Positions 26,255 through 36,232 of a stretch of DNA of 51,157 nucleotides are shown piece after piece. Position 1 is the first letter of the stretch; the number at the start of each line of letters is the position of its first letter. The stretch comes from Candidatus Buchananbacteria bacterium RIFCSPHIGHO2_01_FULL_44_11. Lineage in GTDB: Bacteria; Patescibacteriota; Patescibacteriia; Buchananbacterales; UBA6539. Position numbers and translations under genes: made by a program. Below the pieces are notes generated by a model. That model ran no database searches and was not told the origin of the DNA. It saw nothing but the letters and a program-made list of their open reading frames with translations. The stretch is from NCBI GenBank assembly GCA_001817345.1, contig MHIE01000001.1, forward strand, positions 1 through 51,157, read 5' to 3'.

Positions 26255-26686
26255 CTAGTTATTATTCCGATCAAGATAGCTTTGCAAAACCAGCATCGCC
26301 GCGATGGGGTCATCGCCGCCATTTTTTTTGACCAGGTCTTTCTCTAGACGATTAGCCATTTTAGTACTGAGCCGTTCATCTTCCATGCCAATCGGCAAAG
26401 AAAAATTGGTTTTAAGCCAATCAATAAAAGCCAGCACTTCTTTGACTTGCTGATTTTTAAAATCAATTTCGCGCAGTAAACCCGAGTTGCCGGTAGATAA
26501 ACTGACCGGTACGCCGACGACGATTTCATCAATATTTTCCTGCTGGCAAATATTTTTCAGCTTGGCCAAAACCTCACTTTTTGAATTATTAAAAACTGTA
26601 CCCAAAGGTACAGCCAGCTTTTTGAATTGGTCGGATTTGGCTAAACCGATTTTTTTGGCCCCGTAGTCTATACCCAAAATTGACAT
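26255..26686 (-). CDS. ruvX: Holliday junction resolvase-like RuvX/YqgF
   Basis: MSILGIDYGAKKIGLA; VGVPVSL; DERLST. Confidence 0.9.
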   Translation of the reverse strand: MSILGIDYGAKKIGLAKSDQFKKLAVPLGTVFNNSKSEVLAKLKNICQQENIDEIVVGVPVSLSTGNSGLLREIDFKNQQVKEVLAFIDWLKTNFSLPIGMEDERLSTKMANRLEKDLVKKNGGDDPIAAMLVLQSYLDRNNN

Positions 26687-26804
26687 AAAAGATGAAATAA
26701 CAAATTACAAAACTCAAATATCAAACATTAAAAGTTTAACAAAAAATTGAATGATTGGGATTTTGAATTTTATTTGGGATTTGGACTTTGGAATTTGGTA
26801 TTTT

Positions 26805-27581
26805 TTAAAACTGGGTTAAAACCTTGTGGCCATCCGGCGTCACCACAATCGTGTGCTCAAAATGGGCACCCAGACTGCCGTCGGCCATAACCACACTCCA
26901 CTGATCCTCCAAAGTTTTAATGGCGTAGTCCCCCGCGCTGACCATCGGCTCAATCGCAATCACCATGCCCGGCTGGAGTTCCACCTTTTTTTGACGATTG
27001 TCAACATAATTTGGTATCATCGGCTCTTCATGAACCTGATAGCCAACGCCGTGCCCGACCAATTGCCGAACAACAGAAAAACCCTGACTCTCAACGTAAG
27101 TTTGGATCGCTCGAGCAATATCAGAAATAAAATTGCCCGGCTTCACTTGAGCAATGCCCAGCTCCAAAGACCGCCGGGTCACTTTGATTAATTTTTTTGC
27201 CAGAGCGCTGATTGGACCAACCGGCACGGTAATGGCCATATCGGTAAAGAACCCGCCTTCGGCCGGATATTTCATGCCAATGTCAATATTCAGCATGTCG
27301 CCTTTTTTCAAGACGTAATCAGAGGCCGGCACGTGCACGAGCTGTTCATTAACCGAAGTGCAAAGGGTCGTCGGAAAAGCCGGGTCATCATGGCGCGAGC
27401 GATAATTTTTAAAAGAAGGGATGCCGCCATGCTGAATAATTAACTGCTCCGCCAGCTGATCAAGCTCGATAGTTTTTACGCCCGGCACCGCTTTTTTGGC
27501 GACAGCCGATAAAACTTCAGCTAAAATTTTGCCGCCTTGAGCAATCACGGCGATTTCTTCAGGTTTTTTGATCGTAATCAT
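26805..27581 (-). CDS. map: Methionine aminopeptidase type I
   Basis: LNIDIGMKYPAEGGFFTDMAITV; GHGVGYQVHEEPMIPNY; IEPMV. Confidence 0.95.
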   Translation of the reverse strand: MITIKKPEEIAVIAQGGKILAEVLSAVAKKAVPGVKTIELDQLAEQLIIQHGGIPSFKNYRSRHDDPAFPTTLCTSVNEQLVHVPASDYVLKKGDMLNIDIGMKYPAEGGFFTDMAITVPVGPISALAKKLIKVTRRSLELGIAQVKPGNFISDIARAIQTYVESQGFSVVRQLVGHGVGYQVHEEPMIPNYVDNRQKKVELQPGMVIAIEPMVSAGDYAIKTLEDQWSVVMADGSLGAHFEHTIVVTPDGHKVLTQF

Positions 27582-27605
27582 ATTTTAGTCAATCAGACCA
27601 ACAAG

Positions 27606-28241
27606 TTAACCAGCGGCTTGACTAATAACTCCCTCAATTTGTTGGTAAACTTCATCAATAGTTTTAGCGCCGTTAACCCGATGCAAAATGCCTTTATTTT
27701 CATAAACGGCAAATAAGGGCTCAGTTTCTTGGTGATAAATCGCCAAGCGCTGAGCAATGGCCTGCGGCTGGTCATCGTCTCGCCGAAAGAGCTGATCGCC
27801 GCATTTATCGCAAATTCCGGCTTGCTGGGACGGATTAAACTCCAGGTGATAGCTTAAGCCGCATTTAGACGCCAGGCGGCCGCTTAAGCGTTTAATTGCC
27901 TCCTGGTCACTCAACTCAATCACAATGGCATAATCAACGGTAGTGATTTGAGACAAAAATTCCAGCTGTTTTTGATTCCGGGGATAACCGTCCAAAACAA
28001 ACCCGACGGTACAGTCCGGCTGATTAATCCGATCTTGAATAATTTTATTGGTCAATTCATCAGGCACCAGCTGGCCGGTGTTAACGTATTCAGCCACTTG
28101 CTGGCCCAGCTCGGTTTTATTTTTCAGGTGATAACGAAAAATATCGCCAGTGGAAATGTAAGGAAAATTTCTCCTTCTGGCGATTAATTCTGCCTGCGTC
28201 CCCTTGCCTGACCCTTGGGGACCAAAGATGATGATGTTCAT
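27606..28241 (-). CDS. adk: Adenylate kinase
   Basis: FGPQGSGKGTQAELIA; DGYPRN; zinc-binding Cys LID. Confidence 0.95.
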   Translation of the reverse strand: MNIIIFGPQGSGKGTQAELIARRRNFPYISTGDIFRYHLKNKTELGQQVAEYVNTGQLVPDELTNKIIQDRINQPDCTVGFVLDGYPRNQKQLEFLSQITTVDYAIVIELSDQEAIKRLSGRLASKCGLSYHLEFNPSQQAGICDKCGDQLFRRDDDQPQAIAQRLAIYHQETEPLFAVYENKGILHRVNGAKTIDEVYQQIEGVISQAAG

Positions 28242-28298
28242 AGTTCAGCTTATAGAAAGGAAGTAAACTATCACCTAAAAGCTAACAGTTAAAAACTG

Positions 28299-29576
28299 TT
28301 AAAGGCCTTCGTAATCGCGCATGGTCAATTGAGAGTCAATCTGCTTAACTGTCTCAATCACAACCGAGACGACAATCAAAAGACTGGTACCGCCAATGGC
28401 TAAACTTTGAATACCAATGAAGCTGGTCATGACCATCGGCAGAACCGCAATCAAGCCCAGGAATAAAGCGCCGGCCAGAATAATTCGGTTAGTGGTGTTT
28501 TTTAAATACTCAACCGTATGAGCACCTGGTCTGATACCTGGGATAAAACCACCCTGCTTTTGTAAATTTTCCGCCACCTGGTCGGGATGAAAAATCACCT
28601 CAGTATAAAAATAAGTAAAGGCAAAAACCAACAAAAAATAAAGAACGCCGTAAAAAAGTTGATTCTGAAAAAGAACAATCACCCAGTTGGCGGCACTGAC
28701 TAAAATCGCGGATTTGGCATTAAGGAAAAACTGAGCCACCATCGGCGGAAATAAAATAATGGAAATGGCGAAAATAATCGGAATCACGCCGGCCATGTTG
28801 ACCCGCAGCGGTAGATGAGTGTTAACGCCGCCGTACATCTTCATGCCCCTGACTCTTTTGGCGTAAGAAACCGGCACATTACGCTGACCTTCGGTGATAA
28901 TCACCACCCCGATCACGGTCACAACGGCAATCAAAACAAAAATTATCATGTTAATCAGTTGAGTCTGATCAAACACCAATAAGGTCTGCATCACCGCCGT
29001 CGGCAAACTGGTAATAATACCGGCAAAAATCAGCAAAGATATACCATTACCAATATGTTTTTCTGAAATCAGTTCCCCGATCCACATTAAAAAGACCGTA
29101 CCGGCCGTTACTGTTGTGATAGTCAAAAATAGAGTCCAAGGATTTAAATCAGTAATAATCTGGATTTGAGACTGACGCAACAAAGCAATTAAACTGTAGC
29201 CTTGCAGAGCGGCTAAGGGCACCGTGAGCATTCTGGTCCATTGATTGATTTTTTTTCGTCCCGCTTCGCCGTCTTTAGAGATCTCTTCTAGCCGAGGGAT
29301 AATCATCACTAGAAGCTGAAAAATAATTGAAGCGGTAATGTAGGGTGCGACACCCATGGCAACAATGGAAAAAGTCTCCATGCCGCCGCCGGATAAAACG
29401 TTCATCACGCCTAAGAGCTGGTTGCTGCTGAAAAATTGCTTTAAAGCCGAGGTATCAACGCCTGGTACGGGAATATGGGCGGCAATCCGAAAAACTACCA
29501 GCATCGCGATGATATACAAAATGCTGTTGCGTAAATCTTTAATTTTCCAAAGGCGCACTAATTTTTCTAACCACAT
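28299..29576 (-). CDS. secY: Preprotein translocase subunit SecY
   Basis: Polytopic; GVAPYITASIIFQLL; between L15 and adk. Confidence 0.96.
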   Translation of the reverse strand: MWLEKLVRLWKIKDLRNSILYIIAMLVVFRIAAHIPVPGVDTSALKQFFSSNQLLGVMNVLSGGGMETFSIVAMGVAPYITASIIFQLLVMIIPRLEEISKDGEAGRKKINQWTRMLTVPLAALQGYSLIALLRQSQIQIITDLNPWTLFLTITTVTAGTVFLMWIGELISEKHIGNGISLLIFAGIITSLPTAVMQTLLVFDQTQLINMIIFVLIAVVTVIGVVIITEGQRNVPVSYAKRVRGMKMYGGVNTHLPLRVNMAGVIPIIFAISIILFPPMVAQFFLNAKSAILVSAANWVIVLFQNQLFYGVLYFLLVFAFTYFYTEVIFHPDQVAENLQKQGGFIPGIRPGAHTVEYLKNTTNRIILAGALFLGLIAVLPMVMTSFIGIQSLAIGGTSLLIVVSVVIETVKQIDSQLTMRDYEGL

Positions 29577-29607
29577 ATAGTTTGCTTAACTCAGTTTTAC
29601 CGGCTAA

Positions 29608-30063
29608 TTATTTTCTGATTCTGATCTGGGCTTTACCACCTGCATCTATTATAGCCTTTTTGGCTGAAGAGGAAAATGCATCGGCGACGACCGTAAATTT
29701 TTTGGTCAAAGTCCCCTCACCTAAAATTTTCAGGCCTGGCGCCACGGCTTTAATGATATTTTTGGCTAACAATTTTTGGGAGTTGATTTCTTCGCCATTC
29801 TCAAAAATAGCTTCAAGTTTGGCTAAATTAACGGTATTCAATTTAGGCCGACCGCTAGAAAACCCGCCAATCTTAGGTTTATTACGCAGTAAATTCATCA
29901 AGCCTTTGCGCTTCAGGCCTCGGCGGCCGCCCGAACGGGCCTTTTGACCCTTTTGGCCATGACCGCTGTAAGTGCCGCGGCCCGAACCGCTGCCCCGACC
30001 AATTCGTCTTTTCTTAGAGGTCGCACCTCGGGTTTTTTTTAAATTGTTTAATCCTAATTCCAT
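29608..30063 (-). CDS. rplO: 50S ribosomal protein L15
   Basis: RRIGRGSGSGRGTYSGHGQKGQKARSGG. Confidence 0.95.
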   Translation of the reverse strand: MELGLNNLKKTRGATSKKRRIGRGSGSGRGTYSGHGQKGQKARSGGRRGLKRKGLMNLLRNKPKIGGFSSGRPKLNTVNLAKLEAIFENGEEINSQKLLAKNIIKAVAPGLKILGEGTLTKKFTVVADAFSSSAKKAIIDAGGKAQIRIRK

Positions 30064-30066
30064 AGA

Positions 30067-30600
30067 TTATTTTTTATCTTCATTATTCTTGTCAGTTTTT
30101 TTGGGGTCTGGCCGTTTCAACTTTAAAAGCGCGTTCATTGTTGCCAAAACATTGTTAATTTTATTTTTAGAACCTAAAATTTTGGCCACGACATTAGACA
30201 CCCCGGCCAATTCCAAGACTGATCGAACCGCGCCACCGGCAATAATACCGCTACCGGCGGGTGCCGGCTTCATTAAAACTCTGGCCGCGCCGTATTTGGC
30301 GTCAACCCGATGAGGCAGGGTGCCATTAATCGTGACCACGCTAATTAAATTTTTTCTGGCTTTAGTCACCGCTTTATTGACCGCTAAGGTGACATCGGCG
30401 CCTTTAGCCACCGCCATGCCGACTTTGCCCTTTTTATCGCCAATCACGACACAAGCCCGAAAACGCATCCTTTTGCCGCCGGCCATGACCCGGGTCACCC
30501 GGGCAATATCAATAATCGCTTGTTCAAAACCGTCATCGGAAGATTTTTGATCTCTTCTGCCGAACGACCGGCTGTTTTTTGGTTTGCTTTCTGTAGGCAC
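30067..30600 (-). CDS. rpsE: 30S ribosomal protein S5
   Basis: RFRACVVIGDKKGKVGMAVAKG; APAGSGIIAGGAVRSVLELAGV. Confidence 0.95.
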   Translation of the reverse strand: MPTESKPKNSRSFGRRDQKSSDDGFEQAIIDIARVTRVMAGGKRMRFRACVVIGDKKGKVGMAVAKGADVTLAVNKAVTKARKNLISVVTINGTLPHRVDAKYGAARVLMKPAPAGSGIIAGGAVRSVLELAGVSNVVAKILGSKNKINNVLATMNALLKLKRPDPKKTDKNNEDKK

Positions 30601-30622
30601 AAGTTTAAAAAATTAATAGTTA

Positions 30623-30982
30623 TTAAAACTTCAAACCGCCTTTTCTGGCGCCCTCACCAACCGCTTTAACCCGGCCATGATATTTATACCCGGCTCGGTC
30701 AAAAATCACTTGGTTAATGCCAACCTTAATCCCTTTGGCCGCGATCAATTCGCCAATTTTAAAAGCGACATCGGTCTTTTTTAAATCACGGCCCTTAACT
30801 TCCCGGCTACTGGCCGAGGCCAAGGTTGTCCCCGTTTCATCATTAATCAACTGAACATAAATGCCTTTGAGACTGCGAAAAACCACCAGTCGCGGCCGGA
30901 TCTGGGTGCCAAAAATTTTGGCTCGGCCCCTGGCCTGCCGCCGTTTTTTTAAATCTTTTTTAAATTTATCTTTATTAATCAT
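30623..30982 (-). CDS. rplR: 50S ribosomal protein L18
   Basis: RPRLVVFRSLKGIYVQLINDETGTTLASASS; FDRAGYKYHGRVKAVGEGARKGGL. Confidence 0.95.
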   Translation of the reverse strand: MINKDKFKKDLKKRRQARGRAKIFGTQIRPRLVVFRSLKGIYVQLINDETGTTLASASSREVKGRDLKKTDVAFKIGELIAAKGIKVGINQVIFDRAGYKYHGRVKAVGEGARKGGLKF

Positions 30983-31001
30983 AAAAAAATTTTAAATTGA
31001 A

Positions 31002-31550
31002 TTACTCCGATTTGGCGGCGGCGGCTTTACCAACCTTGCGTCTAATCACTTCCGTCGTATATTTAATGCCTTTGCCTTTATACGGCTCAGGCGGTCGAAC
31101 TTTGCGGATTTCAGCGGCGACTTGGCCAACCAACTGCTTGTCAAAACCGGTAATCGTAATGACGTTTTTTTCCACCTGGATAGTAATGCCTTGAGGAATT
31201 TGATATTCCACCGGATGAGAGTAACCAACGTTCAAAACCAATTTGCTGCCGGCGACAACGGCTTTGTAGCCAACGCCGTTAATTTCCAATTGTTTAGAAA
31301 AACCACTCGTCACGCCTAAAACCATATTGTCGACCAATCGTCTAAATAAGCCCCACAAAGAGCGCTGTTTTTTATCTTCGGGTTTGGCGACTAATAATTC
31401 TAAGGTCTGTTCTTTTTGAATTATCGTCACTCCTCTATCGAGCGTCAAACTTAATTCGCCTTTCGGACCTTTGACAAAAACCAGCGGACCGTTAATTTTG
31501 ACTTCAACGCCGTTAGGGATAATGATAGGTTCTTTACCGACTCGACTCAT
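31002..31550 (-). CDS. rplF: 50S ribosomal protein L6
   Basis: MSRVGKEPIIIPNGVEV; PEPYKGKGIKY; start trimmed. Confidence 0.95.
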   Translation of the reverse strand: MSRVGKEPIIIPNGVEVKINGPLVFVKGPKGELSLTLDRGVTIIQKEQTLELLVAKPEDKKQRSLWGLFRRLVDNMVLGVTSGFSKQLEINGVGYKAVVAGSKLVLNVGYSHPVEYQIPQGITIQVEKNVITITGFDKQLVGQVAAEIRKVRPPEPYKGKGIKYTTEVIRRKVGKAAAAKSE

Positions 31551-31590
31551 ATTTTGACAATTAATCACCGCCACTATTTTAATTTTCTCA

Positions 31591-31619
31591 ATGCAGGCGG
31601 AATCCCGCTTTAGCGGGAC
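31591..31619. repeat. Short palindromes in the S8-L6 intergenic gap (GCAGGCGGAATCCCGCTTTAGCGGGACAG)
   Basis: TCCCGC-TTTA-GCGGGA perfect inverted repeat. Confidence 0.6.
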
Positions 31620-31632
31620 AGTTAACAATTAA

Positions 31633-32034
31633 CTAATAAATTTCGCAAATAATTTCACCACCCAGGCCTTGTTTGCGAGCTTGCTTATTAGTCATCAAGC
31701 CCTTGGAAGTGGAAATAATCGCAAAGCCAATATTATTTAAAACTCTGGGTAAATCATCTTTAGTGACATAAATCCGCCGACCCGGTGTGCTGATCCTTTT
31801 GAGGTCGGTGATGGCTGGCTCTTTTGGCCCCAGATATTTCAAAACAATTTTAATGGCTAAAAGACCGTTTTCGGTGCCAGCGTCAATTTTTTCCACATTA
31901 GCCACATAGCCTTCTTTTTTAAGAATTTCGGCAATCGCATATTTAACTCGGGAAAACGGAACCACCAAGTCTGCCTTTCTGACGGCTTGGGCATTGCGGA
32001 TTCTTGTGAGCATGTCGGAAATTGGATCGGTCAT
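31633..32034 (-). CDS. rpsH: 30S ribosomal protein S8
   Basis: [42 protein letters not shown]; start trimmed. Confidence 0.95.
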   Translation of the reverse strand: MTDPISDMLTRIRNAQAVRKADLVVPFSRVKYAIAEILKKEGYVANVEKIDAGTENGLLAIKIVLKYLGPKEPAITDLKRISTPGRRIYVTKDDLPRVLNNIGFAIISTSKGLMTNKQARKQGLGGEIICEIY

Positions 32035-32071
32035 AAAAAAATTAAAAAAATTAAAATTTAAAATTATGGCG

Positions 32072-32257
32072 CTACCAGCTCGATTTTGTAATGCCGGGTA
32101 GCTGAGCACTGTCGGCCAATTCGCGAAAGCAGATGCGGCAGAGATCAAAATCTCTCATATAGGCCCGGCGGCGGCCACAGCGCCAACAACGCCGAACTAT
32201 CCGAGTGGAAAATTTCGGTTTCCTTTTAGATTTAGCGATTTGGGCTTGTGTTGCCAT
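32072..32257 (-). CDS. rpsN: 30S ribosomal protein S14 type Z
   Basis: [40 protein letters not shown]. Confidence 0.95.
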   Translation of the reverse strand: MATQAQIAKSKRKPKFSTRIVRRCWRCGRRRAYMRDFDLCRICFRELADSAQLPGITKSSW

Positions 32258-32281
32258 AATTTTTTAAAATAATTAGTTCAG

Positions 32282-32824
32282 CTAGTTTAACCGGAAAGGA
32301 AAACCTAGCAGTTTAAATAATTCCAAACCTTCTTCTTTAGTTTTGGCGGTCGTCACTAGAGTAATCTGCAAACCATGAATTTTTTCCACTTCATCCGCTT
32401 TAATTTCAGGAAAGGACATATGCTCCCGGAAACTGAGATTCAAATTGCCTTGTTGGTCAATGTTTTTTGAATCAAGACCGCGAAAATCTCGGACCCGCGG
32501 TAACGTGACATTGATTAACTTATCGACAAAGTCGTTCATCCGGTTGCCGCGTAAAGTTACTATCATGCCCACCACTAGACCTTGCCTGATTTTAAAGTTA
32601 GAAATTGATTTTTTAGCCGTGGTTTTAACCGGTCTTTGACCAGCAATCCGAATTAAAGTACCTTCAACGACATCGTTAAATTTAGGATCTTTAAGACCCG
32701 GACCGGTGCCAACATTAATCACCACTCGGTTAATTTTTGGGACCGCTAAATTGTTTTTATAACCAAACTTCTCCTTCAAGGCTGGAATAACTTCTTTTTG
32801 GTATTTTTCGGTTAGGCGATGCAT
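32282..32824 (-). CDS. rplE: 50S ribosomal protein L5
   Basis: VPKINRVVINVGTG; GQRPVKTTAKKSISNFKIRQG. Confidence 0.95.
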   Translation of the reverse strand: MHRLTEKYQKEVIPALKEKFGYKNNLAVPKINRVVINVGTGPGLKDPKFNDVVEGTLIRIAGQRPVKTTAKKSISNFKIRQGLVVGMIVTLRGNRMNDFVDKLINVTLPRVRDFRGLDSKNIDQQGNLNLSFREHMSFPEIKADEVEKIHGLQITLVTTAKTKEEGLELFKLLGFPFRLN

Positions 32825-32846
32825 AACTTATGGTTATTGCTATTGT

Positions 32847-33158
32847 TTAATCAATGACACTTTTACACTTTCTGCAAATTCTGACCTTTTTTTTGCCTTC
32901 GGCCAGCTGGCGACCGATTCGGGTAACCTGGCCGCATTTAGGGCAAACCAAGGCGACGTTAGCCGCAATGATTGGCGCCGGAAACTGAATGCGCTGACCG
33001 CGCTCCCCTTGTTTGCGGGGCCGCATATTCTTAAACAGTAAATTAACGCCTTCAACTGACACTCTTTGGCGTTCCAAAAAAACCTGCAATACTTTGCCAG
33101 TTTTGCCTTTGTCTTTACCCGCTAAAACTTTTACCTTATCACCTTTTTTTATTCTCAT
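32847..33158 (-). CDS. rplX: 50S ribosomal protein L24
   Basis: MRIKKGDKVKVLAGKDKGKTGKVLQV. Confidence 0.94.
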   Translation of the reverse strand: MRIKKGDKVKVLAGKDKGKTGKVLQVFLERQRVSVEGVNLLFKNMRPRKQGERGQRIQFPAPIIAANVALVCPKCGQVTRIGRQLAEGKKKVRICRKCKSVID

Positions 33159-33167
33159 ATAAGCAGA

Positions 33168-33539
33168 TTATAATACTTCGGGCGCTAAAGAAATAATTTT
33201 ATTAAAACCATTGGCTCTTAACTCCCGAGCGACTGGCCCGAAAATCCGAGTACCCCTTGGCTCTTTGGTTTTTTTATCAACAATCACTACGGCGTTGTCG
33301 TCAAATCTGACATAGGAACCATCTGACCGACGGATTGCTCTGTGGGTCCGAACAATAACGGCATGAACCACTTCGCCTTTTTTAACCAAACCGTTCGGCA
33401 CGGCTTTTTTAACCGTCACGGTAACAATGTCGCCAACTCGGGCGTACCGTTTTTGGTAACCGCCTAAAACTTTAATCACTTCGACTTTTTTAGCACCGGT
33501 GTTATCGGCCACGTTCAATTTTGACTCAGCTGGAATCAT
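33168..33539 (-). CDS. rplN: 50S ribosomal protein L14
   Basis: [36 protein letters not shown]. Confidence 0.96.
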   Translation of the reverse strand: MIPAESKLNVADNTGAKKVEVIKVLGGYQKRYARVGDIVTVTVKKAVPNGLVKKGEVVHAVIVRTHRAIRRSDGSYVRFDDNAVVIVDKKTKEPRGTRIFGPVARELRANGFNKIISLAPEVL

Positions 33540-33551
33540 AAAATATAAGAA

Positions 33552-33809
33552 TTAGTTAGAATAAATAACTCGCCACCGCTTGTCTTTGCTGATTGGCCGA
33601 CACTCAATGACCCGAACTGAATCGCCAACTTTATATTGGTTTCGCTCGTCATGAACCTTATATTTTCTGGTCACGGTGTAGCGTTTGAAATATTTCGGAT
33701 GGACTTTAGTCCGGTTAACCGTCACCACGATAGTTTTATCGCCTTTATCCGAAACCACCTTAGCGGTAAATGATCGTTTAATTTTAGTTTTTGGTTCTGG
33801 GGTGGTCAT
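33552..33809 (-). CDS. rpsQ: 30S ribosomal protein S17
   Basis: VVSDKGDKTIVVTVNRTKVHPKYFK; VRVIECRPISKDKRW. Confidence 0.94.
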   Translation of the reverse strand: MTTPEPKTKIKRSFTAKVVSDKGDKTIVVTVNRTKVHPKYFKRYTVTRKYKVHDERNQYKVGDSVRVIECRPISKDKRWRVIYSN

Positions 33810-33814
33810 AAAAT

Positions 33815-34048
33815 TTAACTATTTTTTTCTTCAACAATTTGTGAATTATTTTTCGTTAGATTATCAGTGGCCTGGCTCAATAAAAACAAAACGTGGGTAA
33901 TTATTTTTTTCGCCTCTCTGATTTCTCTGACATTTTTCAGCTGCTTGGAGGCCACTTTGAATCGGAGCTGCCGCAGCTTCTCTCTGGTCTCAGCTAAAAG
34001 CTTTTGGAGCTCAGCGGGAGATTTTGTTTTTAATTCTTTAAATTCCAT
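33815..34048 (-). CDS. rpmC: 50S ribosomal protein L29
   Basis: MEFKELKTKSPAELQKLLAETREKLRQLRFKVASKQLKN. Confidence 0.93.
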   Translation of the reverse strand: MEFKELKTKSPAELQKLLAETREKLRQLRFKVASKQLKNVREIREAKKIITHVLFLLSQATDNLTKNNSQIVEEKNS

Positions 34049-34057
34049 AAAGCCGGG

Positions 34058-34465
34058 TTAGTGTTTAGATAAAAAGCGACATTTAATCGGTAATTTGGAA
34101 GCGGCCAACCGCATCGCTTCTTGGGCGTCGGTTTCAGAGACACCGTCCATTTCAAACAAAATCATGCCTGGCTTAATCACGGCGACATATTGATCCACTG
34201 GCCCTTTGCCCGAACCCATAGTTGATTGTTCACCTTTTTTAGTCGTTGGCTTGTCAGGAAAAACCCGGATCCAAATTTTACCGCCGCGCTTAATAAAACG
34301 AGTCATCGCGCGCCGGGCGGCTTCAATTTGCCGGGCAGTCAGCCAGCAATTACCACCAGCTTTCAGGCCATACTTGCCAAAACTAATATTCGTGCCGGCG
34401 GTCGCCCTGCCTTTCAGTCGGCCTTTCTGCCATTTTCTATGTTTTACTTTTTTTGGAATTAACAT
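34058..34465 (-). CDS. rplP: 50S ribosomal protein L16
   Basis: [34 protein letters not shown]. Confidence 0.96.
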   Translation of the reverse strand: MLIPKKVKHRKWQKGRLKGRATAGTNISFGKYGLKAGGNCWLTARQIEAARRAMTRFIKRGGKIWIRVFPDKPTTKKGEQSTMGSGKGPVDQYVAVIKPGMILFEMDGVSETDAQEAMRLAASKLPIKCRFLSKH

Positions 34466-34471
34466 AAATCA

Positions 34472-35185
34472 CTATTTGTTATTGGATTTCTTGCTAGCGA
34501 CCGGACTAACGACACTAGTCGCTACGCTCGCCATGGCCGCTTCAATATCTTTTTTAAATCTTTCACCTTTGTAAATCCAGACCTTAACACCAATGGCACC
34601 ATAAGTAGTTCTGGCCGCCCCGCGGGAATAATCAATGTCAGCTCGCAAAGTATGCAACGGCAGACTGCCGGAAGATAAGCTTTCAGTCCGGGCAATCTCT
34701 GCACCGTTAAGCCGGCCAGCGACAACCACTTTAACACCCAAGGCACTACTTTTTTCCACCCGGCCGATAGCTTGCTTCATCACCCGACGGAAAGGAATTC
34801 TTTTTTCTAAATCGGTGACCATTGACTGAAGCACCAGTTCAGCTGAGACATTTGGATTTTTCACTTCTTTAATCGTCAGGTTCAAGTTTACTTTCGATTT
34901 TAAAATTTTAGTTTTAATCTTTTTCTTCAACTCCTCAACGCCCTGTCCGCCTCGGCCGATAATAATGCCCGGCTTGGCTGTATGAATAATAACGGTGACA
35001 ACATTGGCTGAGCGCTCAATTTCAATTCTTTCCACGGCCGCTTCTCGCAATTCCGTTTTTAAAAACTTCTTGATCACCATGTCTTCATGCAAAAACTTAA
35101 TGTAGTTTTTCTGAGAAAACCACCGTGAATCCCAGGAGTTGAATTGCCCGAGGCGAAAAATTTTTGGATTAACCTTTTGTCCCAT
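34472..35185 (-). CDS. rpsC: 30S ribosomal protein S3
   Basis: MGQKVNPKIFRLG; PGIIIGRGGQGVEELKK. Confidence 0.95.
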   Translation of the reverse strand: MGQKVNPKIFRLGQFNSWDSRWFSQKNYIKFLHEDMVIKKFLKTELREAAVERIEIERSANVVTVIIHTAKPGIIIGRGGQGVEELKKKIKTKILKSKVNLNLTIKEVKNPNVSAELVLQSMVTDLEKRIPFRRVMKQAIGRVEKSSALGVKVVVAGRLNGAEIARTESLSSGSLPLHTLRADIDYSRGAARTTYGAIGVKVWIYKGERFKKDIEAAMASVATSVVSPVASKKSNNK

Positions 35186-35203
35186 ATTTTAATCTTGGTT
35201 AAA

Positions 35204-35875
35204 CTAGCCGGTTTTACGATTAAAAATTTTATTAATAAAGCCTTTCTGACCCTGCCCCACAGTGCTCTCAGCGGTCTGACCGGGAATTTTTGCCGTGGGG
35301 CGTTTAACATCCTGAGGATTAACAATCGCAACGGTTTCTTTGATCTGTTTTGTGGCCTGACTACCCTCGGCTGAACTTTTTCTATTCTCAGCCTGGCTTA
35401 CCTTACGAGCAACGGTTTTGGCTCCCGGCTTTAAGCCGAGGACTAAATCAATATGACTGGTGCGTCGCCTAATTGGCGTCGCCCGGCCATGGGCTTTCGG
35501 CTGCCAACGGTCAAAAGTTGGTCCCTCGCCCACGGTAATTTCTTTAATATATAAATCACTCTTTACCAAATTGAAATTATTTTCGGCGTTAGCTAGGGCA
35601 GAATTAATCAATTTAATAACTGGCCTAACCGCCGCCCGCTTAATCAATTTCAGCTCATCAACCGCGACTTGGGCATTTTTCTTCCGCAGTAAATTGGCCA
35701 CTAAACGGGTCTTGCGAGTGGACATTCGGACATAGCGAGCCGAAGCCTTGACCTCGGTCACATTATTTTTGCCGATTTTAGCCACGGGCGATGAATTCAA
35801 TGACAAATCAGGCTGGCCGGTTTTAACCTCAGTCGGCTTGTTTGATTTTTTATCTTTTTTTTCTGTATTAGCCAT
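35204..35875 (-). CDS. rplV: 50S ribosomal protein L22 with long C-terminal extension
   Basis: ARYVRMSTRKTRLVANLLR; GPTFDRWQPKAHGRATPIRRRTSHI. Confidence 0.93.
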   Translation of the reverse strand: MANTEKKDKKSNKPTEVKTGQPDLSLNSSPVAKIGKNNVTEVKASARYVRMSTRKTRLVANLLRKKNAQVAVDELKLIKRAAVRPVIKLINSALANAENNFNLVKSDLYIKEITVGEGPTFDRWQPKAHGRATPIRRRTSHIDLVLGLKPGAKTVARKVSQAENRKSSAEGSQATKQIKETVAIVNPQDVKRPTAKIPGQTAESTVGQGQKGFINKIFNRKTG

Positions 35876-35884
35876 AATAAAAAA

Positions 35885-36223
35885 CTATTTTTTGGTCGCT
35901 GTCTCCTGGGCCTTTTGCGAATCTTCAGCTACTTTCCTGGCCGCTTCCGCCGCCGTTTCCTTAGCTAACCGGCCGCCGTGGACAATAAACTTCCGGGTTG
36001 GAGAAAACTCACCTAATTTATGACCGACCATATTTTCCACCACCAAAACCGGAACATGGGTTTTGCCGTTATGAACGCCGATAGTGTGCCCAAGCATGGC
36101 TGGAGTAATAACGCTGGCCCGATCCCAAGTTTTGACTATGGTTTTTTCGCCTGGTTTAAGCCGACTTAGCTTTTGGAGCAGCCTTTCGTTGACGTAAGGA
36201 CCTTTTTTTAAACTTCTTGACAT
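35885..36223 (-). CDS. rpsS: 30S ribosomal protein S19
   Basis: [32 protein letters not shown]. Confidence 0.95.
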   Translation of the reverse strand: MSRSLKKGPYVNERLLQKLSRLKPGEKTIVKTWDRASVITPAMLGHTIGVHNGKTHVPVLVVENMVGHKLGEFSPTRKFIVHGGRLAKETAAEAARKVAEDSQKAQETATKK

Positions 36224-36232
36224 ATAATTTTA

